A stretch of DNA of 64,000 nt from an uncultured Alteromonadaceae bacterium (GCA_947501935.1 CANMXU010000019.1:34675-98674), one strand, 5' to 3'. Positions 30,947 to 40,501 are shown, counted from the first letter of the stretch. Translations and numbers: made by a program. Notes: generated by a model from the letters alone, not told the origin.

Positions 30947-33217
30947 ATGCGTTTATTAATAAACCATTCACGTTTGCCTCTACCGCTAATCTTATTACTC
31001 TCTTTGTTACTGTCGGCATTATTTTCCACACAAGCCACAGCACAAGCTATTGAGCGCCCCAAAATTGGTTTAGTGCTCAGTGGTGGTGGCGCCAAAGGCT
31101 CTGCCCATATTGGTGTATTAAAAGTATTAGAAAAAAATCACATCGCCATTGATTATATTACTGGCACCAGCATTGGTGCTTATGTTGGCGGTATGTACGC
31201 TTTAGGTTATTCCGTTGCTGAAATTGAAAAACGAATGCTTAATTTAGATTGGGATGCAGGCTATTCTGATAATATTCCGCGTGAGTCTTTACACTTTGAA
31301 GAAAAGCAAAAAAAAGACCAATACAATATTCCGATGAAATTTGGCTACAGCGATAAGCAACTAAAAACCACCAGTGGTTTTTTAGTGGGCCAAACCGTAT
31401 CACAACTACTGCGCGAGTCGACCGACTTAGTGGCAGAATTTGACAGTTTCGATAAATTAGCCATTCCATTTCGCGCTGTTGCCACTGACTTAGTTACCAG
31501 CTTGGCCGTGGTATTAGACTCTGGCAGTGTCGTAGAAGCCATGCGCGCATCAGCTGCAGTGCCAGGCGCAATTCAACCGATAGACATTAACGGCATGATG
31601 TTAGTAGATGGCGGTCTCGCCAATAATATGCCCGTTGATATTGTTAAAGCCATGGGCGCCGATATAGTTATCGCCGTTGATATTGGTTCGTCGTTAAGTT
31701 CAAAAGAGCAAATTACCAGCACTGTTGATGTACTAAACCAGTTATCAACCTTTCTAACTAGCGCTACATCTGAGGCACAAAAAAAATTACTAAGCCCTGA
31801 TGATATTTTGATCCGTCCAAATGTTGGCCAACTCAGTACTACCGACTGGTCAATTTTACCCTTAGCTTTAGAGCTAGGTGAAGCAGCCGCAATGCAGCAC
31901 CAAAAACGTTTAACTGAATTAAGCATTGGTCAGCCAGCATTCGCCCAATATGTTGCGAATAAACGTAATGTCAGCCAGCAATGGTTTCGCCCAATTACGC
32001 AGCCGATTACCGATATTCAAATCGTCAACAACTCTAAGGTTAATAATACGCTGATCAAAAACAGTTTTGCGGTAGAAGTTGGCGATACTTTAAGCCAACA
32101 ACAACTGCAAGCGGCTATCGCCCGTATTTATGCATTAGATAAATTTGAGCATGTTGACGCTGAATTTATTGATCGCGAAAATGAAAATGGCAAAGAACGA
32201 ATATTGGTATTGAAAACCCAAGCCAAATCTTGGGGACCTAACTACTTAAATTTTGGCTTTAGTATGCAAGACAACTTTTCTAAAGATACGACCATGCTGC
32301 TCGACCTCTCTTATGAATTAACCGATATCACTCGCAATGGCGGTAGCTGGAAAAATGAAGTCACCATAGGTTATGAAAAAATGTTTGCCACTGAATTTTA
32401 TCAGCCTTTAGATATCCAGCGGCGTTTCTTTTCACGTGCTCGCTTGCAATACCAGCAGCATGACTGGGGCGGAGAAAATCAAGAAGAATTAGATACGCAG
32501 TTATTTAAACGCTCCTTATTAGGTAATATTAGTCTTGGTTATAACTTGGGTGATAATAGTATTGTCGAACTGGGTTTTATCTCAGAAAACGGCTCTATTT
32601 CTTATCAAGGCTGGTCAGATAACGACGCGAACTTTTCCTCTTACGGGCTGTTTTTTCACTTAGGTTACGATAATTTAAACAGCATTAATTTTCCCACCTC
32701 GGGTAATCAATTATCTGTAGGCATTCGTTTAGGTAATGATCAGTACGATCAAAGACATTTTATTGATCCTAATGATAAGTCATTAAAGTATGACCTTAAT
32801 TGGCGTGGCGCGCTGTCGTTAGGGCATCATACCTTAGTGGGAATAGCCTCTTATGCAAAAGTTGTTAATGAAAATGACTATACCGTGCACGTTTCTGAAC
32901 TTGGCGGTTTCCTTAATTTATCGGCTTTTCAAAAAAATGAATTGGTTGGCGCGAACAAGCTCTTTAGTGCCTTGGTATATCACTATGACTTAGGCCGCGA
33001 CATGCTCGGACTAACAGACTATCCACTATACTTAGGTACTAGTTTGGAAGCTGGTAATGTTTGGAGCCTTCAGCAACACATTAATGTTGATGATTTAATT
33101 TACAGCAGCAGTTTATTTTTAGGAACAGACACCGATTTAGGCCCATTAGCTTTTGGTTTTGGTTACGCTGAAAGTGGTCAAAATTCGTTATTTCTGTCGA
33201 TAGGAAAAAGCTGGTAG
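30947..33217 (+). CDS. Patatin-like phospholipase with BamA-type barrel (PlpD-like autotransporter)
   Basis: A 756-residue secreted lipase of the type Vd class. Signal peptide about residues 1-31 (STQATAQA). The patatin domain has the oxyanion loop LSGGGAKGSAH, Ser75 in GTSIGA and Asp221 in DGGLANNMP. A POTRA-like segment (about 345-420) and a 16-strand-type outer-membrane barrel follow, ending in LSIGKSW with the C-terminal aromatic residue needed for BAM recognition. It likely hydrolyses phospholipids at the cell surface. ATG 30947 starts the signal peptide. Confidence 0.93.
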   Translation: MRLLINHSRLPLPLILLLSLLLSALFSTQATAQAIERPKIGLVLSGGGAKGSAHIGVLKVLEKNHIAIDYITGTSIGAYVGGMYALGYSVAEIEKRMLNLDWDAGYSDNIPRESLHFEEKQKKDQYNIPMKFGYSDKQLKTTSGFLVGQTVSQLLRESTDLVAEFDSFDKLAIPFRAVATDLVTSLAVVLDSGSVVEAMRASAAVPGAIQPIDINGMMLVDGGLANNMPVDIVKAMGADIVIAVDIGSSLSSKEQITSTVDVLNQLSTFLTSATSEAQKKLLSPDDILIRPNVGQLSTTDWSILPLALELGEAAAMQHQKRLTELSIGQPAFAQYVANKRNVSQQWFRPITQPITDIQIVNNSKVNNTLIKNSFAVEVGDTLSQQQLQAAIARIYALDKFEHVDAEFIDRENENGKERILVLKTQAKSWGPNYLNFGFSMQDNFSKDTTMLLDLSYELTDITRNGGSWKNEVTIGYEKMFATEFYQPLDIQRRFFSRARLQYQQHDWGGENQEELDTQLFKRSLLGNISLGYNLGDNSIVELGFISENGSISYQGWSDNDANFSSYGLFFHLGYDNLNSINFPTSGNQLSVGIRLGNDQYDQRHFIDPNDKSLKYDLNWRGALSLGHHTLVGIASYAKVVNENDYTVHVSELGGFLNLSAFQKNELVGANKLFSALVYHYDLGRDMLGLTDYPLYLGTSLEAGNVWSLQQHINVDDLIYSSSLFLGTDTDLGPLAFGFGYAESGQNSLFLSIGKSW

Positions 33218-33221
33218 CAAC

Positions 33222-33284
33222 TTTTAGCTTTTAGCTTTTAGCTTTTAGCTTTTAGCTTTTAGCTTTTAGCTTTTAGCTTTTAGC
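33222..33284. repeat. Heptamer tandem repeat (TTTTAGC) x 9
   Basis: Nine perfect copies of TTTTAGC (63 bp) start five bases after the stop codon of the patatin gene. Shorter relatives are found at 44793-44831 and 49565-49590, also just outside genes. It is a likely slippage hot spot. Confidence 0.95.
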
Positions 33285-33299
33285 TCGATGATGAGGATC

Positions 33300-33323
33300 A
33301 AAAAAGGCTGTATCAACAGCCTT
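33300..33323 (-). terminator. Intrinsic terminator of ffh
   Basis: On the - strand, AAGGCTGT, a TGAT loop and ACAGCCTT lead into a run of six T (the A-run 33300-33305 on the + strand). It lies 50 bp after the ffh stop. Confidence 0.88.
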
Positions 33324-33372
33324 AAATTCATATTTCTAATACTTCTATCAAACAATTGCTTTTAGCAAAGGC

Positions 33373-34764
33373 TTAACGACCAAACATACCGCCGCCAGGT
33401 CCACCCATGCCGCCACCTGGTGGCATCATGCCTTTCATGCTGCGCATCATTTTCTTCATGCCGCCTTTGCCAGACATTTTTTTCATCATTTTCTGCATTT
33501 GGGTAAACTGCTTCAATAATTTATTCACTTCTTGAATTTGCGTACCTGAGCCTGCAGCAATTCGGCGCTTACGTGAGCCTTTAATAATATCAGGACGTTG
33601 GCGCTCACCTGGAGTCATTGAATTAATAATGGCTTCCATTTGAATAGTCACCTTATCGTCAACCTGACCTTTCATTTGCTCAGACATATTACCCATACCC
33701 GGTAATTTATCCATCAAGCCCATCATACCGCCCATACTTTTCATTTGCACAAGCTGGTCACGAAAATCTTCTAAGTCAAAACCTTTACCGGTTTTAACTT
33801 TTTTCGCTAATTGCTCGGCTTTCTTTTTATCAACTTTTTGTTCAACTTCTTCAATCAGTGATAAAACATCACCCATGCCTAAAATGCGTGAAGCGATACG
33901 GTCAGGATGGAAAGGTTCTAAGGCGTCAGTTTTTTCACCAACACCCATAAATTTAATTGGCTTACCAGTTATATGGCGAATTGATAATGCCGCACCACCG
34001 CGAGCATCACCGTCGGTTTTTGTTAAAATAACACCGGTTAATGGCAAAGCATCGTTAAAGGCTTTAGCGGTATTGGCCGCATCTTGACCTGTCATCGCAT
34101 CAACAGTAAATAAGGTTTCTACTGGATTAATCGCGGCATGTAAGTCTTGAATTTCGCCCATCATGTCGGCATCAATATGCAAACGACCGGCGGTATCAAC
34201 AATTAGTACGTCAAAAAAGTTTAATTTTGCATGGGCAATTGCCGCATTAGCAATATCAACAGGTTTCTGTTTAATATCACTAGGGAAGAATTCAACGTTA
34301 ACTTCTTGGGCAAGTGTTTCTAGTTGTTTAATCGCCGCAGGACGATAAACGTCAGCACTTACTACTAATACTTTTTTCTTTTCGCGCTCAGTTAAAAATT
34401 TTGCTAGCTTGGCAACAGAGGTGGTTTTACCCGCACCTTGTAAACCGGCCATTAATACTACCGCTGGAGGAGTTGCTTTAAGGTCAAGCCCTTCGTTAAC
34501 TTCACCCATTGCCGCTTCAAGTTCGGTACGAACAATTTTTACGAATACTTGCCCTGGGGTTAAGCTTTTAGAAACGTCGGTACCTACCGCACGTTCTTTA
34601 ACCTTACTGATAAATTCACGAATAACCGCTAAGGCAACATCGGCTTCAAGTAACGCCATGCGAACTTCGCGTAAGGTTTCTTTAATATTGTCTTCGGTTA
34701 AACGGCCTTTGCCGCTAATATTTTTTAACGTTTTAGTTAAACGATCAGATAAATTTTCAAACAT
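33373..34764 (-). CDS. ffh: Signal recognition particle protein Ffh
   Basis: The SRP54 GTPase that, with 4.5S RNA, targets membrane proteins to FtsY/SecYEG. NG domain motifs: GLQGAGKTTSVAK (G1), DTAGRLH (G3) and TKTDGDARGG (G4). The Met-rich M domain follows about residue 325 and ends in a Gly/Met-rich tail (PPGGGMGG). The length of 463 residues is typical. It is divergent from the metal permease; ypjD and corB nearby are its usual neighbours. Confidence 0.98.
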   Translation of the reverse strand: MFENLSDRLTKTLKNISGKGRLTEDNIKETLREVRMALLEADVALAVIREFISKVKERAVGTDVSKSLTPGQVFVKIVRTELEAAMGEVNEGLDLKATPPAVVLMAGLQGAGKTTSVAKLAKFLTEREKKKVLVVSADVYRPAAIKQLETLAQEVNVEFFPSDIKQKPVDIANAAIAHAKLNFFDVLIVDTAGRLHIDADMMGEIQDLHAAINPVETLFTVDAMTGQDAANTAKAFNDALPLTGVILTKTDGDARGGAALSIRHITGKPIKFMGVGEKTDALEPFHPDRIASRILGMGDVLSLIEEVEQKVDKKKAEQLAKKVKTGKGFDLEDFRDQLVQMKSMGGMMGLMDKLPGMGNMSEQMKGQVDDKVTIQMEAIINSMTPGERQRPDIIKGSRKRRIAAGSGTQIQEVNKLLKQFTQMQKMMKKMSGKGGMKKMMRSMKGMMPPGGGMGGPGGGMFGR

Positions 34765-35034
34765 GAATAACTCTATAAATAAGGCTAAGTATCGCTAAAA
34801 CCAAAAGGATAATTTATTGCTCACTTAGTAAGAATTAAATTAGTGCGATTGGTATAAATTACCGATTATTATACCCGTGTCAGCCATAAGAGAAAGCAGA
34901 AAGTTTCACCAGTGCAGCTTATCGGTAAAAATTCATTAAAAATAATCCGATAACAGCAAAGTTTTACAACGGATAAACTCGAATATGATATTCTAAATCT
35001 GGTTAGCCTTTAGTGCAAAATGTAGGATGTAAAT

Positions 35035-36111
35035 GTGGAACAATTCAGTCTTCTTATTGATAATTTTTTAGAGCTTAGTGCTGAAGCCAGCCCATGGTTA
35101 TTGCTGGGTTTATTAATCGCCGGATTAATGAAAGCTTGGGTGCCGTCAAAAATATTGAGTCGCCATTTAGGTCAGGGGAAGTCTGCCATTGTTAAAGCTG
35201 CCCTGATTGGCGCGCCTCTGCCGTTATGCTCGTGCGGCGTAATTCCCGTGGCAACAGAACTACGTAGAAGTGGTGCATCGGCACCTGCTACAGCTTCATT
35301 TTTAGTAGCAACACCTGAAACCGGTGTTGATTCAGTTTCCGTATCTTACGCATTATTAGGCCCCATTTTTGCAATTTACCGCCCTATTACGGCAATATTA
35401 TCAGCAATTATTACCGGCTTATTGGTATCAACAACTGATGATGTAGCAGGCAGTAATTCTTCAAAAAAAGCTTCTTCTAGTTGCTGTGCCAAAAAAACAG
35501 CTGAGGTTACGCCTGAGAAGAAAGTCAGCTCTTGTTGTGCAAGTAAGCAAGAAAAATCGCCCAGCATAATAGCTAAAACCTTAGCAGGGGTTAAATATGG
35601 CGCAACAAAGTTGATTGACGACTTAATTATTTGGTTACTTATCGGCTTAATTTTTGCCACATTAGTGCGCACTTTTATTCCTGAATCATTTTTATTAAGC
35701 TACGGCACTGGCTTACCGGCAATGTTGATGATGATTGCAATATCAATTCCTATGTATATTTGCGCAACCGCTTCAACACCAATTGCTGCTGGTTTGATTA
35801 TGGCCGGCATTTCACCCGGCACGGCGTTAGTATTTATGATGGCAGGTCCGGCCACTAATATTTCAACCTTAGGGGTTATTCGCGGTGAAATGGGCACTAA
35901 GGTATTAGTACGCTATTTATCAGGCATCGCGTTATGTGCTATCGGCTTTGGTTTATTACTCGATTGGGCGCTTAGTTTTTACGCCATTGATATTTCCCAA
36001 CAAATGTCGCATAGCCACAGTATGTTGCCACAATGGTTTGGTTTATCCTGCACAGCGTTAATTGCTTTGTTAGCAATCAAACCGTTAAGAAAACAAATTA
36101 TTAGCGCTTGA
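35035..36111 (+). CDS. SO_0444-type Cu/Zn efflux permease
   Basis: A 358-residue permease of the DUF318/ArsP-like superfamily with about eight membrane segments. The conserved PLCSCGVIPVA motif lies in an early helix. A cytoplasmic-type loop at about residues 140-180 has two Cys-Cys pairs (SSSCCAKK and VSSCCASK), likely metal ligands. GTG 35035 is chosen because the family N-terminus follows (LLLGLLIAGLMKAWVP) and AGGATGTAA lies upstream. The C-terminus has His residues (SHSHS). It is inserted between ffh and its usual partners ypjD-corB. Metal specificity is inferred from family naming. Confidence 0.85.
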   Translation: MEQFSLLIDNFLELSAEASPWLLLGLLIAGLMKAWVPSKILSRHLGQGKSAIVKAALIGAPLPLCSCGVIPVATELRRSGASAPATASFLVATPETGVDSVSVSYALLGPIFAIYRPITAILSAIITGLLVSTTDDVAGSNSSKKASSSCCAKKTAEVTPEKKVSSCCASKQEKSPSIIAKTLAGVKYGATKLIDDLIIWLLIGLIFATLVRTFIPESFLLSYGTGLPAMLMMIAISIPMYICATASTPIAAGLIMAGISPGTALVFMMAGPATNISTLGVIRGEMGTKVLVRYLSGIALCAIGFGLLLDWALSFYAIDISQQMSHSHSMLPQWFGLSCTALIALLAIKPLRKQIISA

Positions 36112-36222
36112 TCAATTTGTTTAACGTTAATTGCTTTTAAAATATGGAGTCTGTCAGTCGATCTGATAGACTTGCCAAATATAACGGCATTTTTTTCAGT
36201 ATTAGGACTTTTTAAAGATCTT

Positions 36223-37014
36223 ATGGATACATATTCACTCATTGCTTTCGTCTGTTACTTACTTGCAACCGCCGCAATAGTTTCTCGATTATTTCATCCG
36301 AAAGGACCAAATTTAATTTTGGTTTTGTCTTTAGGTTCAATCGCGATGGTCGCGCACACCTTAAGTAACTCTCATCTTTTATTAGCCGATAACGAAATTA
36401 ATTTTAACTTACCTAATGTTATTTCATTGGTGAGTTTAGTAATAACCCTTACTATTTCAGCCATAGCTACTCGCTTTAAGGTGAGTTTATTATTACCTGT
36501 GGTATACGGTTTTGCTGGTATTTGGCAATTATTAATGTTGTTTATTCCTAATGTTGAACAAATTCCATTGCATGCAGAAAAGTTATTTTTAATCAGCCAT
36601 ATCACTTTAGCCTTAGTGGCTTACTGTGTATTGATTATTGCGACCCTGTATTCTTTTCAAGTCACTTATATTAACTTTAAGTTAAAAAGTAAAAACATTG
36701 CCGCAGTTAGCCACTTACCTCCTCTGATGCAAGTTGAGCGACAACTATTTACTATTTTAGCGATAGGCACCTTATGTTTATTAGCTAGCGAGCTTACCGG
36801 TTTAATATTTATTGATCGTTTCTTCTCTGCGGAAAATATTCATAAAACCCTGCTTTCTCTAATCGCCCTGCTCATTTATATCTTCATTTTATGGGGACAC
36901 TTCAGCAAAGGCTGGCGTGGCAGTAAAGTATTAACACTTACTGTTATCGCAACCTCACTATTAACCTTGTCATATTTTGGCAGTCGTTTTGTGAAAGAGT
37001 TTCTCTTATCTTAA
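36223..37014 (+). CDS. ypjD: CcsA-type inner-membrane protein YpjD
   Basis: A membrane protein of the cytochrome c assembly (CcsA/CcmC-like) family with about eight helices; the precise function of YpjD is unclear. The family segment near LISHITLALVAYC and the C-terminal GHFSKGWRG are present. ATG 36223 (263 residues) is preferred over the in-frame ATG 36172 because the mature helix 1 (YSLIAFVCYLLATAA) begins right after it, as in E. coli YpjD. It keeps the conserved order with ffh and corB. Confidence 0.9.
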   Translation: MDTYSLIAFVCYLLATAAIVSRLFHPKGPNLILVLSLGSIAMVAHTLSNSHLLLADNEINFNLPNVISLVSLVITLTISAIATRFKVSLLLPVVYGFAGIWQLLMLFIPNVEQIPLHAEKLFLISHITLALVAYCVLIIATLYSFQVTYINFKLKSKNIAAVSHLPPLMQVERQLFTILAIGTLCLLASELTGLIFIDRFFSAENIHKTLLSLIALLIYIFILWGHFSKGWRGSKVLTLTVIATSLLTLSYFGSRFVKEFLLS

Positions 37015-37059
37015 AATTGCTGTATAAAGTGTATAAGATTCGTACAATTTTCAATCATC

Positions 37060-37089
37060 GGCTATTTCACTAAAACAACTGAAATAGCC
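37060..37089 (+). terminator. Hairpin between ypjD and corB
   Basis: GGCTATTTCA and TGAAATAGCC form a 10-bp stem, then a T-rich stretch (TTATTATTAAT). It may terminate ypjD transcripts partially; corB begins 29 bp later. Confidence 0.5.
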
Positions 37090-37117
37090 TTATTATTAAT
37101 AACCTAGGATCCCCTTC

Positions 37118-38401
37118 TTGGACACTATCTCCACTGAAATGCTGTTTATTATACTCGGCATACTCATTCTAATTTCAGCATATTTCTCAAGTTCAGAAAC
37201 TGGCATGATGTCGCTTAATCCTTATCGATTAAAGCATCTTACTAAGCAAAACCATAAAGGCGCCAAGCGGGTAAGCAAGCTATTAGCTAAACCAGATAAG
37301 CTAATTGGTTTAATTCTTATCGGTAATAACTTAGTTAATATTTTTGCTTCTCTTATTGCCGGTATTATTGCCGAAAGGTATTTTGGCGACGCGGGTATTT
37401 TCTATGCAGGTTTGTTATTAACGCTGGTTATTTTAATTTTTGCTGAAGTAACACCCAAAACCTTAGCCGCGTTATATCCTGAGAAAGTCGCTTTTCCCAG
37501 CTCATTTTTTCTAACAATTTTACTTAAAATTATGTACCCGGTGGTAGTTGCCACCAATAAGATCACCAATGGCTTATTAGCCCTAATGGGCGTAAGTTCA
37601 GAGCAACGTCAGCATCACAGCTTAAGCTCTGAAGAATTACGAACTGTGGTAAATGAGTCAAGCGCTTTGTTACCTGAGCGTGACCAAAACATGTTGGTAG
37701 GTATTCTCGACTTAGACAAGGTCACTGTTGAAGATATTATGGTACCGCGCAATGAACTGGTTGGTATCGACATTAACGATGAATGGAAAAAAATTCAAAA
37801 GCACCTTACTCAAGCCAACCACACCCGAGTATTATTGTATCGCGATAATATTGATGATGTAGTCGGTTATGTGCATTTACGTGATGCTTTGCGCTTAGTA
37901 TCAAAAAATCAATTTACCAAAGCGACTTTATTACGCGCGGTACGTGAATTGTATTTTATTCCTGAAGGCACGCCACTAAATGTGCAACTTTTAAAATTCC
38001 AACGCGCTAAAGAACGTTTAGGATTAGTTGTTGACGAATATGGTGACATTCAGGGCTTAGTGACCCTTGAAGATATTTTAGAAGAAATTGTAGGCGACTT
38101 TACTACCACCATGGCACCGACCCCAAGTGAAGAAGTTACCATTCAACCCGATGGTACTTACTTAGTTGATGGTAGTGCCACCATTCGAGATATTAACAAA
38201 GAAATGTCGTGGAACTTTCCTACCGACGGCCCTAAAACCCTCAATGGTTTAATTATTGAATATCTTGAAGATATCCCTAAAGCAAATATCAGCGTACGTA
38301 TTTCGGGCTATCCTGTAGAAATTGTTGATGTTTGCAATAACATGATTAAAACCGTACGGGTTTTACCTGAGCATTTTACTGGTGAGCCAAAAGAAGATTA
38401 G
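37118..38401 (+). CDS. corB: CNNM/CorC-type transporter CorB (YfjD)
   Basis: A 427-residue protein of the HlyC/CorC-CNNM family linked to Mg2+/Co2+ efflux. Layout: DUF21 membrane domain (ISAYFSSSETGMMSLNPYR), a CBS pair (VEDIMVPRNEL and YGDIQGLVTLEDILEEI), then the CorC_HlyC domain (GSATIRDINKEM). TTG 37118 is chosen because MDTISTEML aligns with the E. coli YfjD opening MEHISTTTL; the next ATG (37139) would cut this. Operon partner of ypjD. Confidence 0.94.
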   Translation: MDTISTEMLFIILGILILISAYFSSSETGMMSLNPYRLKHLTKQNHKGAKRVSKLLAKPDKLIGLILIGNNLVNIFASLIAGIIAERYFGDAGIFYAGLLLTLVILIFAEVTPKTLAALYPEKVAFPSSFFLTILLKIMYPVVVATNKITNGLLALMGVSSEQRQHHSLSSEELRTVVNESSALLPERDQNMLVGILDLDKVTVEDIMVPRNELVGIDINDEWKKIQKHLTQANHTRVLLYRDNIDDVVGYVHLRDALRLVSKNQFTKATLLRAVRELYFIPEGTPLNVQLLKFQRAKERLGLVVDEYGDIQGLVTLEDILEEIVGDFTTTMAPTPSEEVTIQPDGTYLVDGSATIRDINKEMSWNFPTDGPKTLNGLIIEYLEDIPKANISVRISGYPVEIVDVCNNMIKTVRVLPEHFTGEPKED

Positions 38402-38895
38402 CAATACGAGATGAAGCTAAACTAAACCAAGCCAAATAGATTTATTCTAGGTTTGGTTTGGCTTAGCTTGGCTTGGCTTGCCATAGCCTTATTAAAGATA
38501 TACTTCTAAAAATAGCGACTCTAACTTGCCCAAATTAGCTACTGAACTTTAACGCCAGCAATTAATTTTCGAAAATAAAAATAGATACTCTATATTTTCT
38601 GGGAATATAATTTAGCAGCCCCTCTTTTCAAACTAAGTTGAAACTTCATTTAAATTAACACTCACTAACTCAATTTATTTAAACTATGCCCTTTAGTGAA
38701 AATAATAAGTAAATGGGCAATTTTAAGTGCTAAATGAGCCTGTAGTATTAAAACAACCTTGCGCATAACTAAAGGGACTCTGTTAGCAAAAAAACCGTTA
38801 TTTTGGTTGCAACGCGCTCTCACCTATTTCAATAAAATTTAAGTATATACTCAATAAAAAGTGCTTTAGTGCTTTTGTTCAATTTCACGACCAAA

Positions 38896-38986
38896 TGTGG
38901 ATAATATAGCACCACAAAAAAGTTAATAACAAAGTTATCAACAACCAAGAAGGCCTATTGATACTTTCCACAATTTCTGTGGATAA
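38896..38986. other. Cluster of DnaA-box-like sites
   Basis: TGTGGATAA occurs exactly at 38896-38904 and 38978-38986 (complement TTATCCACA, the strong DnaA box), and a one-mismatch TTATCAACA is at 38935-38943. Three sites fall in 91 bp within an AT-rich gap. It is not next to dnaA, gidA or mioC-type genes, so a DnaA-titration or regulatory site is more likely than oriC. Confidence 0.55.
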
Positions 38987-38991
38987 CAATG

Positions 38992-39082
38992 TCTAGGCCA
39001 GTAAAAGGCAGGGCTTCAGTTTTGCAATCGCTTTTTAACAAAAATGTCATTTTTTTTTGATGTTTTTTTCTAGGCCAGTAAA
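38992..39082 (+). repeat. TCTAGGCCAGTAAA direct repeat pair
   Basis: Exact 14-mers at 38992-39005 and 39069-39082. Each is followed by a related stem-prone sequence (AGGCAGGGCTTCAGT; TACAGGGACTTCTGTA). The second copy runs into a terminator. They may be 3' parts of two short transcripts or one RNA. Confidence 0.7.
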
Positions 39083-39106
39083 TACAGGGACTTCTGTATT
39101 TTTTTT
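39081..39106 (+). terminator. Orphan intrinsic terminator
   Basis: AATACAG, loop GGACTT, CTGTATT and a run of T. No gene ends here on the + strand; corB stops 680 bp earlier, which suggests an unannotated short transcript upstream. Confidence 0.7.
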
Positions 39107-39208
39107 AACCATCACGAATAAAATGGTAAGAAATATGCAACAACAGCGTTCAATATTCACATTGATAATAAAAATGACAAATAACGATAAAAATTGAATA
39201 TTAAGTAC

Positions 39209-39235
39209 AAAAAAAAAGCACCACTGGTGTTTTTA
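39209..39235. terminator. Terminator of the transglycosylase gene
   Basis: A CACC/GGTG stem extended by A/T pairs, with A-rich and T-rich flanks on the two sides. It lies 84 bp after the - strand stop codon. Confidence 0.65.
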
Positions 39236-39318
39236 TACACAAGCGGCGCCATTGGCTGTTTATAAGTGACTTAAGTTAAAAAGCGTGTAAATAAAATGTT
39301 AATACTTACTAACTCCGT

Positions 39319-39930
39319 TTAACCAAAAAATAAACGATATAACCAACCTTTATTTAGATCTTCTTCACAACTTTTTAATTGGCTGCTATAGCGTTTAGCA
39401 CGGTTATCAACTTTTCGAGATACCTGAACCAACCAGCCTTTCTTTTTATAAGTTTTGCGTTTAAACCCCCCCCAACCTTCGTGATAATTTAAATATTGGT
39501 TATAGGCATCCCACTTTGACACTTTATTTATTTTTTGAGTTTTAAAAATAAACCAGCCCATAAAGTCAATCGCATCTTCAAAATCATCACGGTCTGCGCC
39601 CGAATTACCCGTTTCACGAATGTAATCATCCCAGGTCATGGTTTTGGCTTGAGAATAACCATAAGCCGTACTAATACGTCCCCAAGGAATAAAACCTAAT
39701 AAATAATCTCTTGGCGGCGCGGCATCCGCTTTAAAAGAGCTTTCTTGATACATCATACTCATTGGCACATGTATAGGAACGCCCCAACGCTCACGCGCAT
39801 CTTTAGCAGCAAAGTACCAATCACGATGCTCACGAAAAATTTCACAAATATTTTCAGGGTTTTTAGGGGGAGGCGTCGCACAACCGGAAAGTAACAAAAC
39901 TAAAAATGCAGTAATTAAACTTGGTTTCAT
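39319..39930 (-). CDS. SLT-type lytic transglycosylase lipoprotein
   Basis: A 203-residue lipoprotein (lipobox LLSGC, Cys17). The catalytic Glu63 is in MMYQESSFK, and AYGYSQA plus YLNYHEGWGG are the conserved lysozyme-like motifs. Family enzymes cleave peptidoglycan to anhydromuropeptides. It is short, with just the catalytic domain. Context gives no specific partner; a role in wall remodelling in the outer membrane is inferred. Confidence 0.88.
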   Translation of the reverse strand: MKPSLITAFLVLLLSGCATPPPKNPENICEIFREHRDWYFAAKDARERWGVPIHVPMSMMYQESSFKADAAPPRDYLLGFIPWGRISTAYGYSQAKTMTWDDYIRETGNSGADRDDFEDAIDFMGWFIFKTQKINKVSKWDAYNQYLNYHEGWGGFKRKTYKKKGWLVQVSRKVDNRAKRYSSQLKSCEEDLNKGWLYRLFFG

Positions 39931-40063
39931 ATGGGGTTATCTAAATAGAGGTATTAGGCAATTGGCCATAATGCCAGAAAGCCCAAAAAATACCAACGTG
40001 ATCTTTACAGGAAAGAGAGGGAATAGTTGAAGAAAATAAATTAAAAAATATTTTCTTAAATGT

Positions 40064-40091
40064 GGAACTTATCTCGAAATGACTACTCTTA
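40064..40091 (+). promoter_or_regulatory. Sigma-E-like promoter, small RNA copy C
   Basis: GGAACTT (40064-40070) is the full sigma-E -35 consensus. It is followed by exactly 16 bp and TCTTA (40087-40091). Confidence 0.68.
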
Positions 40092-40097
40092 CTTAGC

Positions 40098-40175
40098 AGA
40101 GAGTTTTCATGACCCTTGTTAATCCCTAGTGTATTTCATGTTTTTAGCGTATTTATTTTAAATACGCTTTTTTTT
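40098..40175 (+). ncRNA. Candidate sigma-E-dependent small RNA, copy C
   Basis: About 78 nt. It begins near AGAGAGTTTTCATG, has two C-rich patches (ACCCTT and ATCCCTAG) and TTTCATGTTTTT, and ends in the terminator AGCGTATTT (40146-40154), ATTTT, AAATACGCT (40160-40168) with T-tract. Compared with copy A, stem positions changed on both sides while pairing was kept. No reading frame. It lies in the 753-bp gap (39931-40683) between the transglycosylase gene and gshA, which otherwise holds only copy D. Confidence 0.65.
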
Positions 40176-40501
40176 GCTTAAAATTCAGTATACACCCGTT
40201 ATCACCCAAGATGCATGTTTCAGAGTTTGTGAGCATTTTCAATTTAGTCGCAGTGATAAAATAATGATTATTCCCTATTTTGTTACTGCAACAACAAAAT
40301 GAGGTGGCTGACAACCTTCTTCAATGGGTCTCTAAAGTGGTTTTATTCCGCGTTATTAATTTTAATAACGGATAGCCATTATTTAAAATTAATGCCTAGA
40401 TTAATGCCTTGATTAAAGCCATTTAAATTCCCACTGAAATCAAGCACTTTGAATGTTAACAGCTATTAGAAATTATTTATTCAAATTTAATGAATAAATA
40501 T

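Larger units (their letters stand above)
38402..39318. other. Long intergenic region (917 bp), no gene seen
   Basis: It holds, in order: a GGTTTGGTTT/AAACCAAGCC stem and TTGGC tandem repeats just after corB (38424-38485), a plain AT-rich stretch, DnaA-box-like sites (38896-38986), two copies of TCTAGGCCAGTAAA (38992, 39069), a terminator (39081-39106) and another before the transglycosylase gene. No coding frame of note was found on either strand. Confidence 0.7.

Noticed and set aside
38896..38986. Chromosomal origin oriC
   Set aside because: No origin-linked genes (dnaA, dnaN, gidA, mioC) are nearby and only two exact boxes are present.
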